A DNA stretch of 64,000 nt from JBMHDN01 sp049889355 (lineage in GTDB: Bacteria; Pseudomonadota; Alphaproteobacteria; Puniceispirillales; Puniceispirillaceae): the NCBI GenBank assembly GCA_049889355.1, contig JBMHDN010000029.1:1-64000 (forward strand), read 5' to 3'. Made by a program: the position numbers and the translations under genes. The notes under the pieces are model-generated. The model made no database searches, was not told the DNA's origin, and was given only the letters and a program-made list of their open reading frames with translations. Shown piece by piece: positions 17,299-24,747 of this stretch; the first letter of the stretch is position 1, and each line of letters starts with the position of its first letter.

Positions 17299-17330
17299 AG
17301 AGGTGCAAGCAAAAAATGCACCTCTTTTTT
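17299..17330 (+). terminator. Hairpin with T-tract between tRNA-Gly and the aminotransferase gene
   Basis: AGAGGTGCA (17299-17307) pairs with TGCACCTCT (17317-17325) and runs into six T residues on the plus strand. The minus-strand aminotransferase gene ends 16 bp to the right; in that direction the stem is present but the U-tract is short (TCTT). It probably ends that transcript, or blocks plus-strand antisense transcription through the tRNA. Confidence 0.6.
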
Positions 17331-17345
17331 AGATGGTTTTCAATA

Positions 17346-18485
17346 TCAGCCAGAAATTGCTGCTGCCAGATGAGAGATGATCTCATCAGCGGTCTTCGCC
17401 TCCAGATAGGGATGCATTGGCAAGGCGAGTACATCTGCACATAAGGCCTCTGTGACACTCAACCCATTTTTGGCAACCGGATAGCGGCTATAGGGTTTTT
17501 GTTGGTGCATTGGCATTGGATAATAGATGGCCGTCGGTACTGATTTTTCAGACAGATAGGCCTGAACCGCGCTGCGATCACATCCCTTTGGCAGGCGGAT
17601 CACATATTGTGCCCAGCTGCTGGTGCGCCCAGGCTTTAATGTGGGGGCGGTGACTTGGCCGGCCAGTTTATCTGCCAATAAGCTGGCATAGGTATCAGCT
17701 ACCCTTTGGCGTGCCTTTAGCTCATCATCAAAAATTGTTAGCTTGGATTGCAGAATAGCAGCCTGCATCGTATCCAGGCGTGCAGTCATGCCGATGCGCT
17801 CATTATGATATTTATCCTTGCCTTGCCCGTGGATGCGCGCTGAGCGGATAATCTCAGCTGCCGCGCTATTCTGGGTGAAAAGCGCCCCGCCATCTCCATA
17901 ACAGCCAAGCGGCTTTGCCGGAAAAAAGCTGGTGCAGGTGATATCAGCCATATTGCCCGTTTTTTTATCCCCGATGCGGGTACCAAAAGATTGTGCTGCA
18001 TCATCAATGACCCACAGACCATGTGCTTTGGCAAAATTCTGTATCGCTGGCATATCTGCAGGCTGGCCAAACAAGCCAACAGCAATGATACCCACAATGG
18101 TAATACCTTGTTCCTGACCAGCTCGCAGCGCATCTTCCAACCTGTTTGCGTCCAGATTGAAGCTGTCTTCTTCAACTTCGGCAAAAATTGGGATGGCGCC
18201 CAGCATCGGCATCACCTCTGCAGAAGCGGTAAAGGTGAAGCTGGGGACAATCACACCTTGCCCGGGGCGCAGACCAAGCCCCATCAAGGCCAGTAATAAA
18301 GCGTCTGTTCCTGAAGAACAGCTGATCACCTCTGATGCATCTGACCAGTCTTTCAGCTCGTCTTCGAGCGCACGCACTTCAGGGCCCATAATATAGCCAC
18401 CATGATCGAGAACCGCGGCCATACGTTTATCAATATCGCTGCGCAGACGGGCTTGTTGGGTCTTCAAATCAATAAAAGGTATCAT
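17346..18485 (-). CDS. DegT/DnrJ/EryC1 sugar aminotransferase, WbpE-like
   Basis: PLP-dependent aminotransferase acting on 3-keto nucleotide sugars. The roughly 379-residue product starts MIPFIDLKTQQAR and carries SCSSGTDALLLALMGL, the PLP-stacking DDAAQSFGT, the Schiff-base lysine in TSFFPAKPLGCYGDGGALFT, and RLDTMQAAIL. These match WbpE/WlbC enzymes that make UDP-2-acetamido-3-amino-glucuronate more closely than ArnB or PseC types. I prefer the ATG at 18485 because GAGG is too close to the one at 18494. It lies 37 bp after a Gfo/Idh oxidoreductase gene, the expected partner (WbpB-like). The exact sugar is an inference. Confidence 0.85.
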   Translation of the reverse strand: MIPFIDLKTQQARLRSDIDKRMAAVLDHGGYIMGPEVRALEDELKDWSDASEVISCSSGTDALLLALMGLGLRPGQGVIVPSFTFTASAEVMPMLGAIPIFAEVEEDSFNLDANRLEDALRAGQEQGITIVGIIAVGLFGQPADMPAIQNFAKAHGLWVIDDAAQSFGTRIGDKKTGNMADITCTSFFPAKPLGCYGDGGALFTQNSAAAEIIRSARIHGQGKDKYHNERIGMTARLDTMQAAILQSKLTIFDDELKARQRVADTYASLLADKLAGQVTAPTLKPGRTSSWAQYVIRLPKGCDRSAVQAYLSEKSVPTAIYYPMPMHQQKPYSRYPVAKNGLSVTEALCADVLALPMHPYLEAKTADEIISHLAAAISG

Positions 18486-18522
18486 CTTTAACATTGCCTC
18501 ACTTATTTCAGGCCAGATTTAT

Positions 18523-19524
18523 TCATGCTGTGTTGAAATCAACCAGCTGGTTTTGCATCATTTCCAACACCTGTTGCACCAATAACGCTTCTTCAATATC
18601 GGTTTTGGCAGGGCTGCCTGTCTGGCAGACTTCAACAAAGGCGGCGACTTCTTCTTTTAAAGGTTCTGATTCGGCCACTGGCAAGGCTATCGGGCTGGCG
18701 CGTTCGATCATGAAAAGCGCGCCTGACTGCTGAATATTATCTTGATACAGCGTGAGCTTCTCAGGCCAGGGCTTGGTATCATCAAAGACCAAGGCACCTG
18801 AGCTGCCTGTGACAGTCAGGCGATGTTCTTTATATGGCGATATCCAGCTTGTTTGCATCATCGCAGATACACCGCCCTCAAAAGACAGGCCAGTAGATAA
18901 GATATCCACCACGCCCGGGGTAATATGGCTGACCCCATGGGCGCGCACGTGCGAGGGCAGAGCCCCTGTCAGGGCCAGGATAAGAGAGAGATCATGCGGG
19001 CATAAATCCAGCAAGACTGATTCGGTGTTACGGATTCGGCCCATCGCCAGCCGGTTTGCCTGAATATGGCGCAAATGACCAATAGCCCCATTTTCAACCT
19101 GCCGGCATAATTCCTGAAAAGCAGCGTGATAGCGTATCAGATGGCCTACCATCACTTGTTTTCCTGCATTTTGGGCAGCAGTGCGGATACGCTTTGCTTC
19201 ATCCAGGCTCATGGCCAGCGGCTTTTCAACATAGACATGTTTGCCTGCTGCCAAGGCGGCACAGGCGAGTTCTTCATGGCTGGCCGGGTTGGTCGCCATC
19301 ATGATGCCTTCAATCTCTGAATGAGCGATCATCTCTTCTACAGAAGTGGCCTCAACCTCAAAATCATCTGCAAAATGTTTGGCCCGCTCGATATCCTGAT
19401 CGCCGACCGCGGCAAGCACATTCAAGCTGGCTGCATTGCGGCAAATATTGCGGCCCCACATACCACACCCTATCAGACCGATTTTTGCCATTGGCGATAC
19501 AGGACCATTTTCTGGAGGACTCAT
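18523..19524 (-). CDS. Gfo/Idh/MocA-family NAD(P) oxidoreductase, WbpB/WlbA-like
   Basis: A 333-residue oxidoreductase with the N-terminal Rossmann motif IGLIGCGMWGRNICRNA, MATNPASHEELA, the signature EKPLAMSLDEA (catalytic lysine) and, in the C-terminal sheet domain, LDLCPHDLSLIL with the usual Asp/His. Next to a WbpE-like aminotransferase it probably oxidises C3 of a UDP-sugar acid so the partner can aminate it. The acyltransferase that normally follows (WbpD) is absent from the window. AAGGGAC precedes the ATG at 19524; an ATG 11 codons later (MAKIGLIG) is possible. The 248-bp gap upstream holds no gene I can see. Confidence 0.82.
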   Translation of the reverse strand: MSPPENGPVSPMAKIGLIGCGMWGRNICRNAASLNVLAAVGDQDIERAKHFADDFEVEATSVEEMIAHSEIEGIMMATNPASHEELACAALAAGKHVYVEKPLAMSLDEAKRIRTAAQNAGKQVMVGHLIRYHAAFQELCRQVENGAIGHLRHIQANRLAMGRIRNTESVLLDLCPHDLSLILALTGALPSHVRAHGVSHITPGVVDILSTGLSFEGGVSAMMQTSWISPYKEHRLTVTGSSGALVFDDTKPWPEKLTLYQDNIQQSGALFMIERASPIALPVAESEPLKEEVAAFVEVCQTGSPAKTDIEEALLVQQVLEMMQNQLVDFNTA

Positions 19525-19772
19525 TTTCTTTGTCCCTTTATTTACAGAGAGTCAAAACCATTCAAGCATATAAGTCAGGCGCCGAATCACGGTCAATCGT
19601 TGCATTTTGTTACAACCAAAGGGGCTGTATCATTCAGCTGGTGGTCATCAGCCAATTTCAATAGCAGATAATGGAATAGGGCAGGACAGGCAGGCTTGTG
19701 TCTGTGTGATGAAGCGCCTATATCAGGGGCAATAATAGATAGATACCACCTTATTTGTGAGCCTTTGTTACG

Positions 19773-20336
19773 ATGTCCGATATCGCCGATCAGCCCGATG
19801 CCTCTTCTCGTTTTGCAGACAGCCTGCCTGTTCATCCGGACGCGCTCCTCGCTGCGTTGGCGCAAGCTGATATTTCGTTTGAGCATTTTCATCATGTCCC
19901 GCTGCGCACGGTTGCTGATTCCAAGCAAGTGCGTGATGATATGCTGAGCCGCGCAGAAGGGGGCGGGCATATCAAAAATCTGTATTTGCGCGACAAAAAG
20001 AAAAACCAGTTTCTGGTTGTGCTAGATGAAGACAGACAAGTTGATTTAAAGGCCCTTGAGCAGGTGATGGGGGCGAATCGTCTATCTTTTGGCAGTGCAG
20101 ACAGATTGCTGGAAAATCTGGGTGTGCGCCCTGGGGCTGTAACCCCACTTGCGATGATGACAGGTAAAGATAAAAATGTGCGGCTGGTTTTGGATGCCAG
20201 CTTGAAAGACACGCAAATTATCTATGTCCACCCGCTGGTTAATGATCAGACTTTGGGTCTGTCTCCAACAGGCCTTAGCGATTTTCTAGATCATCTTGGC
20301 GTCACAGCACAATGGGTAGATTTTGACAGCCTGTAA
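19773..20336 (+). CDS. proX: Prolyl-tRNA deacylase (YbaK/ProX type)
   Basis: Trans-editing enzyme that hydrolyses mischarged Ala-tRNA(Pro) or similar. The 187-residue single-domain protein has HFHHVPLRTVADSKQVRDDM, GGGHIKNLYLRDKKKNQFL (the conserved lysine of the INS-like editing site), FGSADRLLENLGVRPGAVTPL and YVHPLVNDQTLGLSP. This is the PrdX/ProXp-ala order rather than the shorter YbaK. It is the first of five plus-strand genes (to 22712) and ends 51 bp before the thioredoxin-TPR gene. Confidence 0.9.
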   Translation: MSDIADQPDASSRFADSLPVHPDALLAALAQADISFEHFHHVPLRTVADSKQVRDDMLSRAEGGGHIKNLYLRDKKKNQFLVVLDEDRQVDLKALEQVMGANRLSFGSADRLLENLGVRPGAVTPLAMMTGKDKNVRLVLDASLKDTQIIYVHPLVNDQTLGLSPTGLSDFLDHLGVTAQWVDFDSL

Positions 20337-20387
20337 ACACAGCTAGCCTTAAAATAGGCAGTCTTAAAATAGAATAAGGATAAACAG

Positions 20388-21314
20388 ATGAGCGAGTTTA
20401 TGTTAGACGGCCAAGCAGGCGGCCAGACAGATGGCCAGCCAGCAGGTCAAATTGTGGATATCACTGTCGAAAATTTCATGTCAGAAGTGATGGAAGCCAG
20501 TCAGGACCAGGTGGTTATCTTGCAATTCTGGGCACCTTGGTGCGGGCCATGCAAACAATTGGGCCCGGTGCTGGAAAAAGTCGTGGCCCAGCATAAAAGG
20601 GTAAAGCTGGCCCGGGTGAATATTGATGATAATCAGGAAATTGCCATGCAATTGCGTGTGCAGTCTGTGCCCACCGTTTATGGCTTTGTTGAAGGCCGTC
20701 CGGCAGATGGTTTTGCGGGCGCACAACCTGAATCAGCTGTGCGTCAATTTGTAGAAAAGCTGGTGGCGATGGCCCCAGCTCCTGCAGATATCCAGCCGCT
20801 GCTGGAAGCTGGTCAGGCCGGTCTTGATGCAGGTGATGGCGCCGCGGCATTAGAGGCTTTTCAACAGGCTTTGGCGATTGACGAAACCAGCCAATCTGCC
20901 CTTGCTGGCATGGTCCGCGCTTTGATTGTGATGGGCGCATTAGAAGATGCAGAGGAATTTTTAGCGCATCTGGATGAGAGCCTGACAGATGCACCGGTGT
21001 TCCGAGATGCAGCCGCAGCCCTAGAACTGGCCAAAAAAACAGGTGCAGCCGGCGGTGATATTGCAGCACTCGCTGACGCGGTTGAAAAAGACGGGGCTGA
21101 TTTACAAGCACGTCAGGATTATGCCATGGCGCTTTTTTCGGCAGGTCAATCTGCTGAGGCGATGGGTCAGCTCCTGGTGTCTCTTGGTCAGGATGCAGAC
21201 TGGAATGAGGGCGCAGCAAAAGCCCAGCTCTTGGAATTTTTCGCTGCACTTGGTCCGGCGAATCCAGATGTTTTGAAAGCCAGACGCAAACTCTCCAGCC
21301 TGCTTTTTTCATAA
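20388..21314 (+). CDS. Thioredoxin-TPR chaperone, CnoX/YbbN-like
   Basis: A 308-residue cytosolic protein with a thioredoxin domain (about residues 21-130) followed by TPR-like helices. The redox motif WAPWCGPCKQLGP is intact, with Cys52 and Cys55; the E. coli CnoX counterpart has lost the first cysteine, so this one could act as a real oxidoreductase. VQSVPTVYGF gives the cis-proline loop. The C-terminal half (LEAGQAGLDAGDGAAALEAF, VRALIVMGALEDAEEFL, DYAMALFSAGQSAEAMGQLL) matches the TPR and tetratricopeptide_20 parts of CnoX. AAGGATAAACAG precedes the ATG. The next gene, encoding a LON-domain protein, is a frequent neighbour in Alphaproteobacteria. Confidence 0.9.
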   Translation: MSEFMLDGQAGGQTDGQPAGQIVDITVENFMSEVMEASQDQVVILQFWAPWCGPCKQLGPVLEKVVAQHKRVKLARVNIDDNQEIAMQLRVQSVPTVYGFVEGRPADGFAGAQPESAVRQFVEKLVAMAPAPADIQPLLEAGQAGLDAGDGAAALEAFQQALAIDETSQSALAGMVRALIVMGALEDAEEFLAHLDESLTDAPVFRDAAAALELAKKTGAAGGDIAALADAVEKDGADLQARQDYAMALFSAGQSAEAMGQLLVSLGQDADWNEGAAKAQLLEFFAALGPANPDVLKARRKLSSLLFS

Positions 21315-21411
21315 TTCATGATTCAAATCAGGCAAGTGTAGGTTTTTCTTATCGGCGCACTATATCACGATCAGTGAGTGTGTGAGACAGACAAACATAC
21401 CGGAGCGCGAG

Positions 21412-22062
21412 ATGCAGGCACGTGGCCCTTTTGCCCCACAATTTTCTGAACTGCCAGACAGGCTACCTCTTTTTCCGCTTGGCGGCGCTTTGCTGCTACC
21501 TGGCGGGCGCTTGCCATTGAACATATTTGAACCGCGCTATCTGGCGATGGTCCGTGATGCGATTGCAGCCCCGCATCGGCTGATTGGCATGATCCAGCCA
21601 GATGCCACAAAAGACGAGCTCTATCAGATAGGCTGTGCCGGGCGGGTGAGCGAATTTGCCGAGCAAGATGACGGGCGCATTGTGATCACGCTGACCGGCT
21701 TGGTGCGTTTTCAATTGCTTGAATCTCAAGAGCTGGAAGATGGCTATTTACAAGGGCTGGTCAGCTGGCATGATTTTTCGGCTGATCTCAGTCAGGATAA
21801 CAGCGCGATTGATCGCCCGCATCTGATGCGGGTCTTGCATGATTATTTTGATGCCAAAGGCTATAAGGCAGATTGGGATCAGCTGGAGAGCTGTGAAGAT
21901 GAAAGGCTGGTTACCTCACTTGCCATGATATGCCCGTTTGATGAAGCTGAAAAACAAGCGATGCTTGAAGCGCCCTCACTGGCAGAACGCGCCCAGCTCC
22001 TAACAGCAATTTTGGAAATGTCTGTACATCAGGAATTTGAAAAGGGACCATCTACCCATTAA
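21412..22062 (+). CDS. LON substrate-binding-domain protein
   Basis: A 216-residue protein consisting of the N-terminal domain of Lon without ATPase or protease parts. LPLFPLGGALLLPGGRLPLN and IFEPRYLAMVRDAI are the domain signature. I start it at the ATG at 21412, which has GGAG six bases upstream, rather than at a GTG ten codons earlier without a site. Its function is unproven; such proteins are thought to bind substrates or partners. It lies between the thioredoxin-TPR gene and a Trm112-family gene, which hints at a proteostasis link. Confidence 0.85.
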   Translation: MQARGPFAPQFSELPDRLPLFPLGGALLLPGGRLPLNIFEPRYLAMVRDAIAAPHRLIGMIQPDATKDELYQIGCAGRVSEFAEQDDGRIVITLTGLVRFQLLESQELEDGYLQGLVSWHDFSADLSQDNSAIDRPHLMRVLHDYFDAKGYKADWDQLESCEDERLVTSLAMICPFDEAEKQAMLEAPSLAERAQLLTAILEMSVHQEFEKGPSTH

Positions 22063-22126
22063 TGACATCTCGCGTTAAGATCCGTTGCGGTTTTTAAAGG
22101 CGAAACTGACAGATGGGGACAAATAA

Positions 22127-22372
22127 ATGCCGGCAGATATCACAAAAGAACCACGCTTGCAGACAGACAGGCATTTGCTGTCCATGTTGGTCTGTCCACA
22201 ATCTTCTATGCCGCTGATTTATGATAAAGCTGAAAATGAATTAATCTCCCCTGCTCTTGGCGTCGCCTTTCCGGTAACAAAGGGGGTGCCTATCTTGGTG
22301 ATCAAGGAAGCACGTATGCTGGATGAAACCCAAAAGGCAGTTTTAAAAACACGAGATAGAACGAGAAACTGA
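22127..22372 (+). CDS. Trm112-family small protein (UPF0434/YcaR-like)
   Basis: An 81-residue protein matching the bacterial Trm112-like family: LLSMLVCPQSSMPLIYD, then ELISPALGVAFPVTKGVPIL and a short acidic tail. In eukaryotes and archaea Trm112 activates methyltransferases; the bacterial role is uncertain. Only one cysteine of the metal-ribbon positions is present, as in many bacterial members. GGGGACAAATAA precedes the ATG. It ends one base before the next gene, suggesting translational coupling. Confidence 0.85.
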   Translation: MPADITKEPRLQTDRHLLSMLVCPQSSMPLIYDKAENELISPALGVAFPVTKGVPILVIKEARMLDETQKAVLKTRDRTRN

Positions 22373-22373
22373 G

Positions 22374-22712
22374 ATGACATACCGTCCCTGGCCTCAGGAA
22401 ATCCGCTTATCATCTGATAAAAAGATGCTGACCATTTTATTTGATGATGGCTTTACGGCCTCTTTGCCAGCTGAACTCTTGCGCGTCGAATCGCCTTCTG
22501 CTGAGGTGCAGGGTCACCATGCAGATGAAAAAAAGCTGGTGCTGGGTAAAGAAAATATCCGCATCACCGATATGCAGCCTGTCGGCTCTTATGCGGTGCG
22601 GCTGGTCTTTGATGATGGCCATGATACAGGCTTGTTCAGCTGGCAATTGCTCTATGATTATGGCCAGAAAAAAGACCAGATGCTGGCTGATTATCGCGCC
22701 CGTATTGCTTGA
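22374..22712 (+). CDS. DUF971 / GBBH-like N-terminal domain protein
   Basis: A 112-residue protein made only of the domain found at the N-terminus of gamma-butyrobetaine hydroxylase. Its two beta-rich halves are visible: WPQEIRLSSDKKMLTILFDDG with LPAELLRVESPSAE, and IRITDMQPVGSYAVRLVFDDG with GLFSWQLLYDYG. Stand-alone members often accompany Fe-S maintenance genes, but none is adjacent here. It starts one base after the Trm112-like stop and converges on the UbiH-like gene with 12 bp between the stops. Biochemical role unknown. Confidence 0.85.
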   Translation: MTYRPWPQEIRLSSDKKMLTILFDDGFTASLPAELLRVESPSAEVQGHHADEKKLVLGKENIRITDMQPVGSYAVRLVFDDGHDTGLFSWQLLYDYGQKKDQMLADYRARIA

Positions 22713-22724
22713 TTTTTTCTCAGT

Positions 22725-24008
22725 TTAAGAATGTTTTGGCCAATGCCCTTCTAACAAATTGGCTTTGGCCAGCTGTCCGCCTCTGGCCAGCCTTTCAAAG
22801 GCGGTGCGCAGCGGGCTGAGCTGAACACCACGCATACCAGCAGAAAAAAGAGGCTGAAGCCATTTGCTGGCGCTGTTTAAGCGGCCTGATTTTAGCTCGG
22901 TGCTGAGCGCCCGGTTTAATATTTGCGTGGCAGCTGTCAGGGCCGTGATTTCCAGCCGACGGCCAGCACCATATTGGCGAGCAAGAGATGGGCTAGCTGC
23001 AGGCAGACCAAGACTGGCCTGTTGGGTCAGGCAATCTGCCAGCACCGCAGCATCGCTGAGTGCCAGATTATAGCCCATCCCTGCCAGCGGGTGGAGCGCA
23101 TGCGCCGCATCCCCTGCCAAGAGCATCAGTTGGCGATCTGAGCGCCAATGGCTGAGCTGATAGGCATAATGCGGGCGCAAAGGCCAGAATTTTGGTGTGT
23201 CTATCAAGGTTGGTGTGAGGCTTTTCGGCGATTCTGAGCTGTCAAAAGCAAGGGTGCCTATCGCTTGGTCAACTGCTTGTGCCAGCGCATCCTCTGATAG
23301 ATTGGTCATCGCTTGTGCCCTTGCATCATCTAATGTCCAGACAAGGGCAGCGTCTTGGGTAGCGAGCGGCATCAGCGCAATCGGCCCTGCTGGCAGAAAG
23401 CGCTGAAGGGCGGTTTGATGATGTGGCCTGTTCAGCCGCAATAAAGCGACCAGCGCTGTCTGTCCGGCCTGCTGATCTTTGACTTTGAGCCCTGCTTTTT
23501 TCCGCAAGGGACTGGCGGCTCCATCACAGGCGATCAATAGCCGGGCATCTGCCTCATGCTGTTGTGCGGCTTCTTCAGATAAAAACGCAACATAAGGCGC
23601 CTTATCAAGGGCTGTTAATAAGGCTGTTTCAAGCCCCTGATTAGAGACCGTATAGGCCATAGGGCTGTCATCATTATCTGATCCGAAATGAAGGAGCCAG
23701 TCTGAACTCGCCAGGTCTTTTTGTGCACCCACAGCGATCTGGATATGGGTAATGGGGCTGGGCGATGGTGTAATATTTTGCCAGACACCCAAAGCGCTTA
23801 ACATCTGCATGCCTGCCTGATGGATGGTGGTGGTGCGGGTATCACGCACGGCCTTTGAGCGGTCATCCGCAGTCCTTGGCTGTTGCATGGACAAGCGATA
23901 GCCTGTCTGGCTCAGTGCCAAGGCCATAACCTGTGCAGATAGTCCGCGCCCTGCGATATGGATATCGCATGAAGCAGGATAGGACAGATGCGGGTCAGAA
24001 GCAGACAT
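22725..24008 (-). CDS. FAD-dependent hydroxylase of the UbiH/UbiF/VisC family
   Basis: Flavoprotein monooxygenase of the type that hydroxylates the ubiquinone ring precursor. The 427-residue product has the family's late motif, LLAGDAAHALHPLAGMGYNL, which binds FAD ribityl and pyrophosphate, plus LLIACDGAASPLRKKAGL and DTRTTTIHQAGMQML. The N-terminal dinucleotide loop is degenerate: IHIAGRGLSAQ, where the third glycine is alanine. It cannot be assigned to UbiH, UbiF, UbiI or UbiL from sequence alone. It starts 14 bp after the gmhB-like stop, so the two share a transcript. The partner genes ubiE, ubiG and ubiB are not in the window. Confidence 0.85.
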   Translation of the reverse strand: MSASDPHLSYPASCDIHIAGRGLSAQVMALALSQTGYRLSMQQPRTADDRSKAVRDTRTTTIHQAGMQMLSALGVWQNITPSPSPITHIQIAVGAQKDLASSDWLLHFGSDNDDSPMAYTVSNQGLETALLTALDKAPYVAFLSEEAAQQHEADARLLIACDGAASPLRKKAGLKVKDQQAGQTALVALLRLNRPHHQTALQRFLPAGPIALMPLATQDAALVWTLDDARAQAMTNLSEDALAQAVDQAIGTLAFDSSESPKSLTPTLIDTPKFWPLRPHYAYQLSHWRSDRQLMLLAGDAAHALHPLAGMGYNLALSDAAVLADCLTQQASLGLPAASPSLARQYGAGRRLEITALTAATQILNRALSTELKSGRLNSASKWLQPLFSAGMRGVQLSPLRTAFERLARGGQLAKANLLEGHWPKHS

Positions 24009-24022
24009 GGTGGTTTCTTATT

Positions 24023-24565
24023 TTAAAAAGCGGGTGCCATTTTGAAATGGGTGTTGATGACCTGTTCAGCAAGCCTGTCCAGCGGTCCTTTTTCACCTGT
24101 CGCCGGATGCAGATAGGATATACAGCCTGATGCATGACCAGCTTCAATATCACTTTGCCGATCGCCTATCATCACAGATTGGCTGAGATCAATTTGCCAT
24201 TTCTCAGCCAGTTTCAATAACAGGCCAGGGGCCGGTTTGCGGCAATCACATGGTGTTTTAAGAGCTGTGGTGATGGAATCTGGATGATGCGGACAATGGG
24301 CGATATCGGTAATATCACCGCCAGCACGGCGCGCCTCAGCTATCAAATGATCATGAAAAAGATGCATCTGTTTTTCAGAAAACAGGCCTTTTGCAATGCC
24401 GCCCTGATTGGTTACGATGAAAATTTTTAGGCCATGCTTGTGAAATAGGCTCAGCGCACGCGCCGCCCCTGGCATCCATTTGAAATCGGAAACCAGATGG
24501 GTATACCCCTTATCAAAGGTCAGCGTATGATCGCGATCTAAAAAAATCGCGCCCTGATGAAGCAT
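24023..24565 (-). CDS. gmhB: D-glycero-D-manno-heptose-1,7-bisphosphate 7-phosphatase-like HAD enzyme
   Basis: HAD phosphatase that removes the 7-phosphate in ADP-heptose synthesis. The roughly 180-residue protein has FLDRDHTLTFDKGY (nucleophile and acid/base aspartates), IVTNQGGIAKGLF, the zinc knuckle CPHHPD followed by CDCRKPAPGLLLKL, and MIGDRQSDIEAGHASG; all are GmhB features. The motif I glycine (DRDGT in most members) is histidine here. I use the ATG at 24565, which has AAGGA seven bases upstream; another lies two codons earlier. GmhA at 15167 would supply the upstream isomer; the kinase (HldE) is not in the window. Confidence 0.86.
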   Translation of the reverse strand: MLHQGAIFLDRDHTLTFDKGYTHLVSDFKWMPGAARALSLFHKHGLKIFIVTNQGGIAKGLFSEKQMHLFHDHLIAEARRAGGDITDIAHCPHHPDSITTALKTPCDCRKPAPGLLLKLAEKWQIDLSQSVMIGDRQSDIEAGHASGCISYLHPATGEKGPLDRLAEQVINTHFKMAPAF

Positions 24566-24631
24566 CCTCATATCCTTCAGTGATGATATCGCTGTTGCGA
24601 TTCTTGCCCTGATTTTCCTGTTGTATTAGAA

Positions 24632-24656
24632 TTGGGCATCTTGTGCCAGTGCCCAA
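24632..24656 (+). repeat. Inverted repeat TTGGGCA-N11-TGCCCAA upstream of dapC
   Basis: A 7-bp perfect inverted repeat lies in the divergent gmhB/dapC gap, about 92 bp before the dapC ATG and followed by six A residues. Read on the minus strand it is preceded by a T-run, not followed by one, so it is not a terminator for gmhB. It could be an operator or a leader hairpin. Confidence 0.4.
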
Positions 24657-24747
24657 AAAACAGAGATTTCTATTTGTTTACACCCATCTGGCCTTTATCT
24701 TTGATCATACAGGGCGCATACAAGCCTGTTGGACATGTGGTGTAGTG

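Noticed and set aside
17191..17373. A 60-residue open frame starting MERVMGFEPTTPT on the plus strand
   Set aside because: It is the antisense of tRNA-Gly; such peptides are a well-known artefact of tRNA 3' ends.
17192..19524. tRNA-adjacent sugar genes as a genomic island
   Set aside because: Integrative elements normally insert at the tRNA 3' end, which faces ugd, and no integrase, attachment repeat or composition shift is visible.
20515..21312. 265-residue open frame on the minus strand
   Set aside because: It mirrors the thioredoxin-TPR gene; the composition (many P, Q, H) is typical of antisense shadow and no motif is present.
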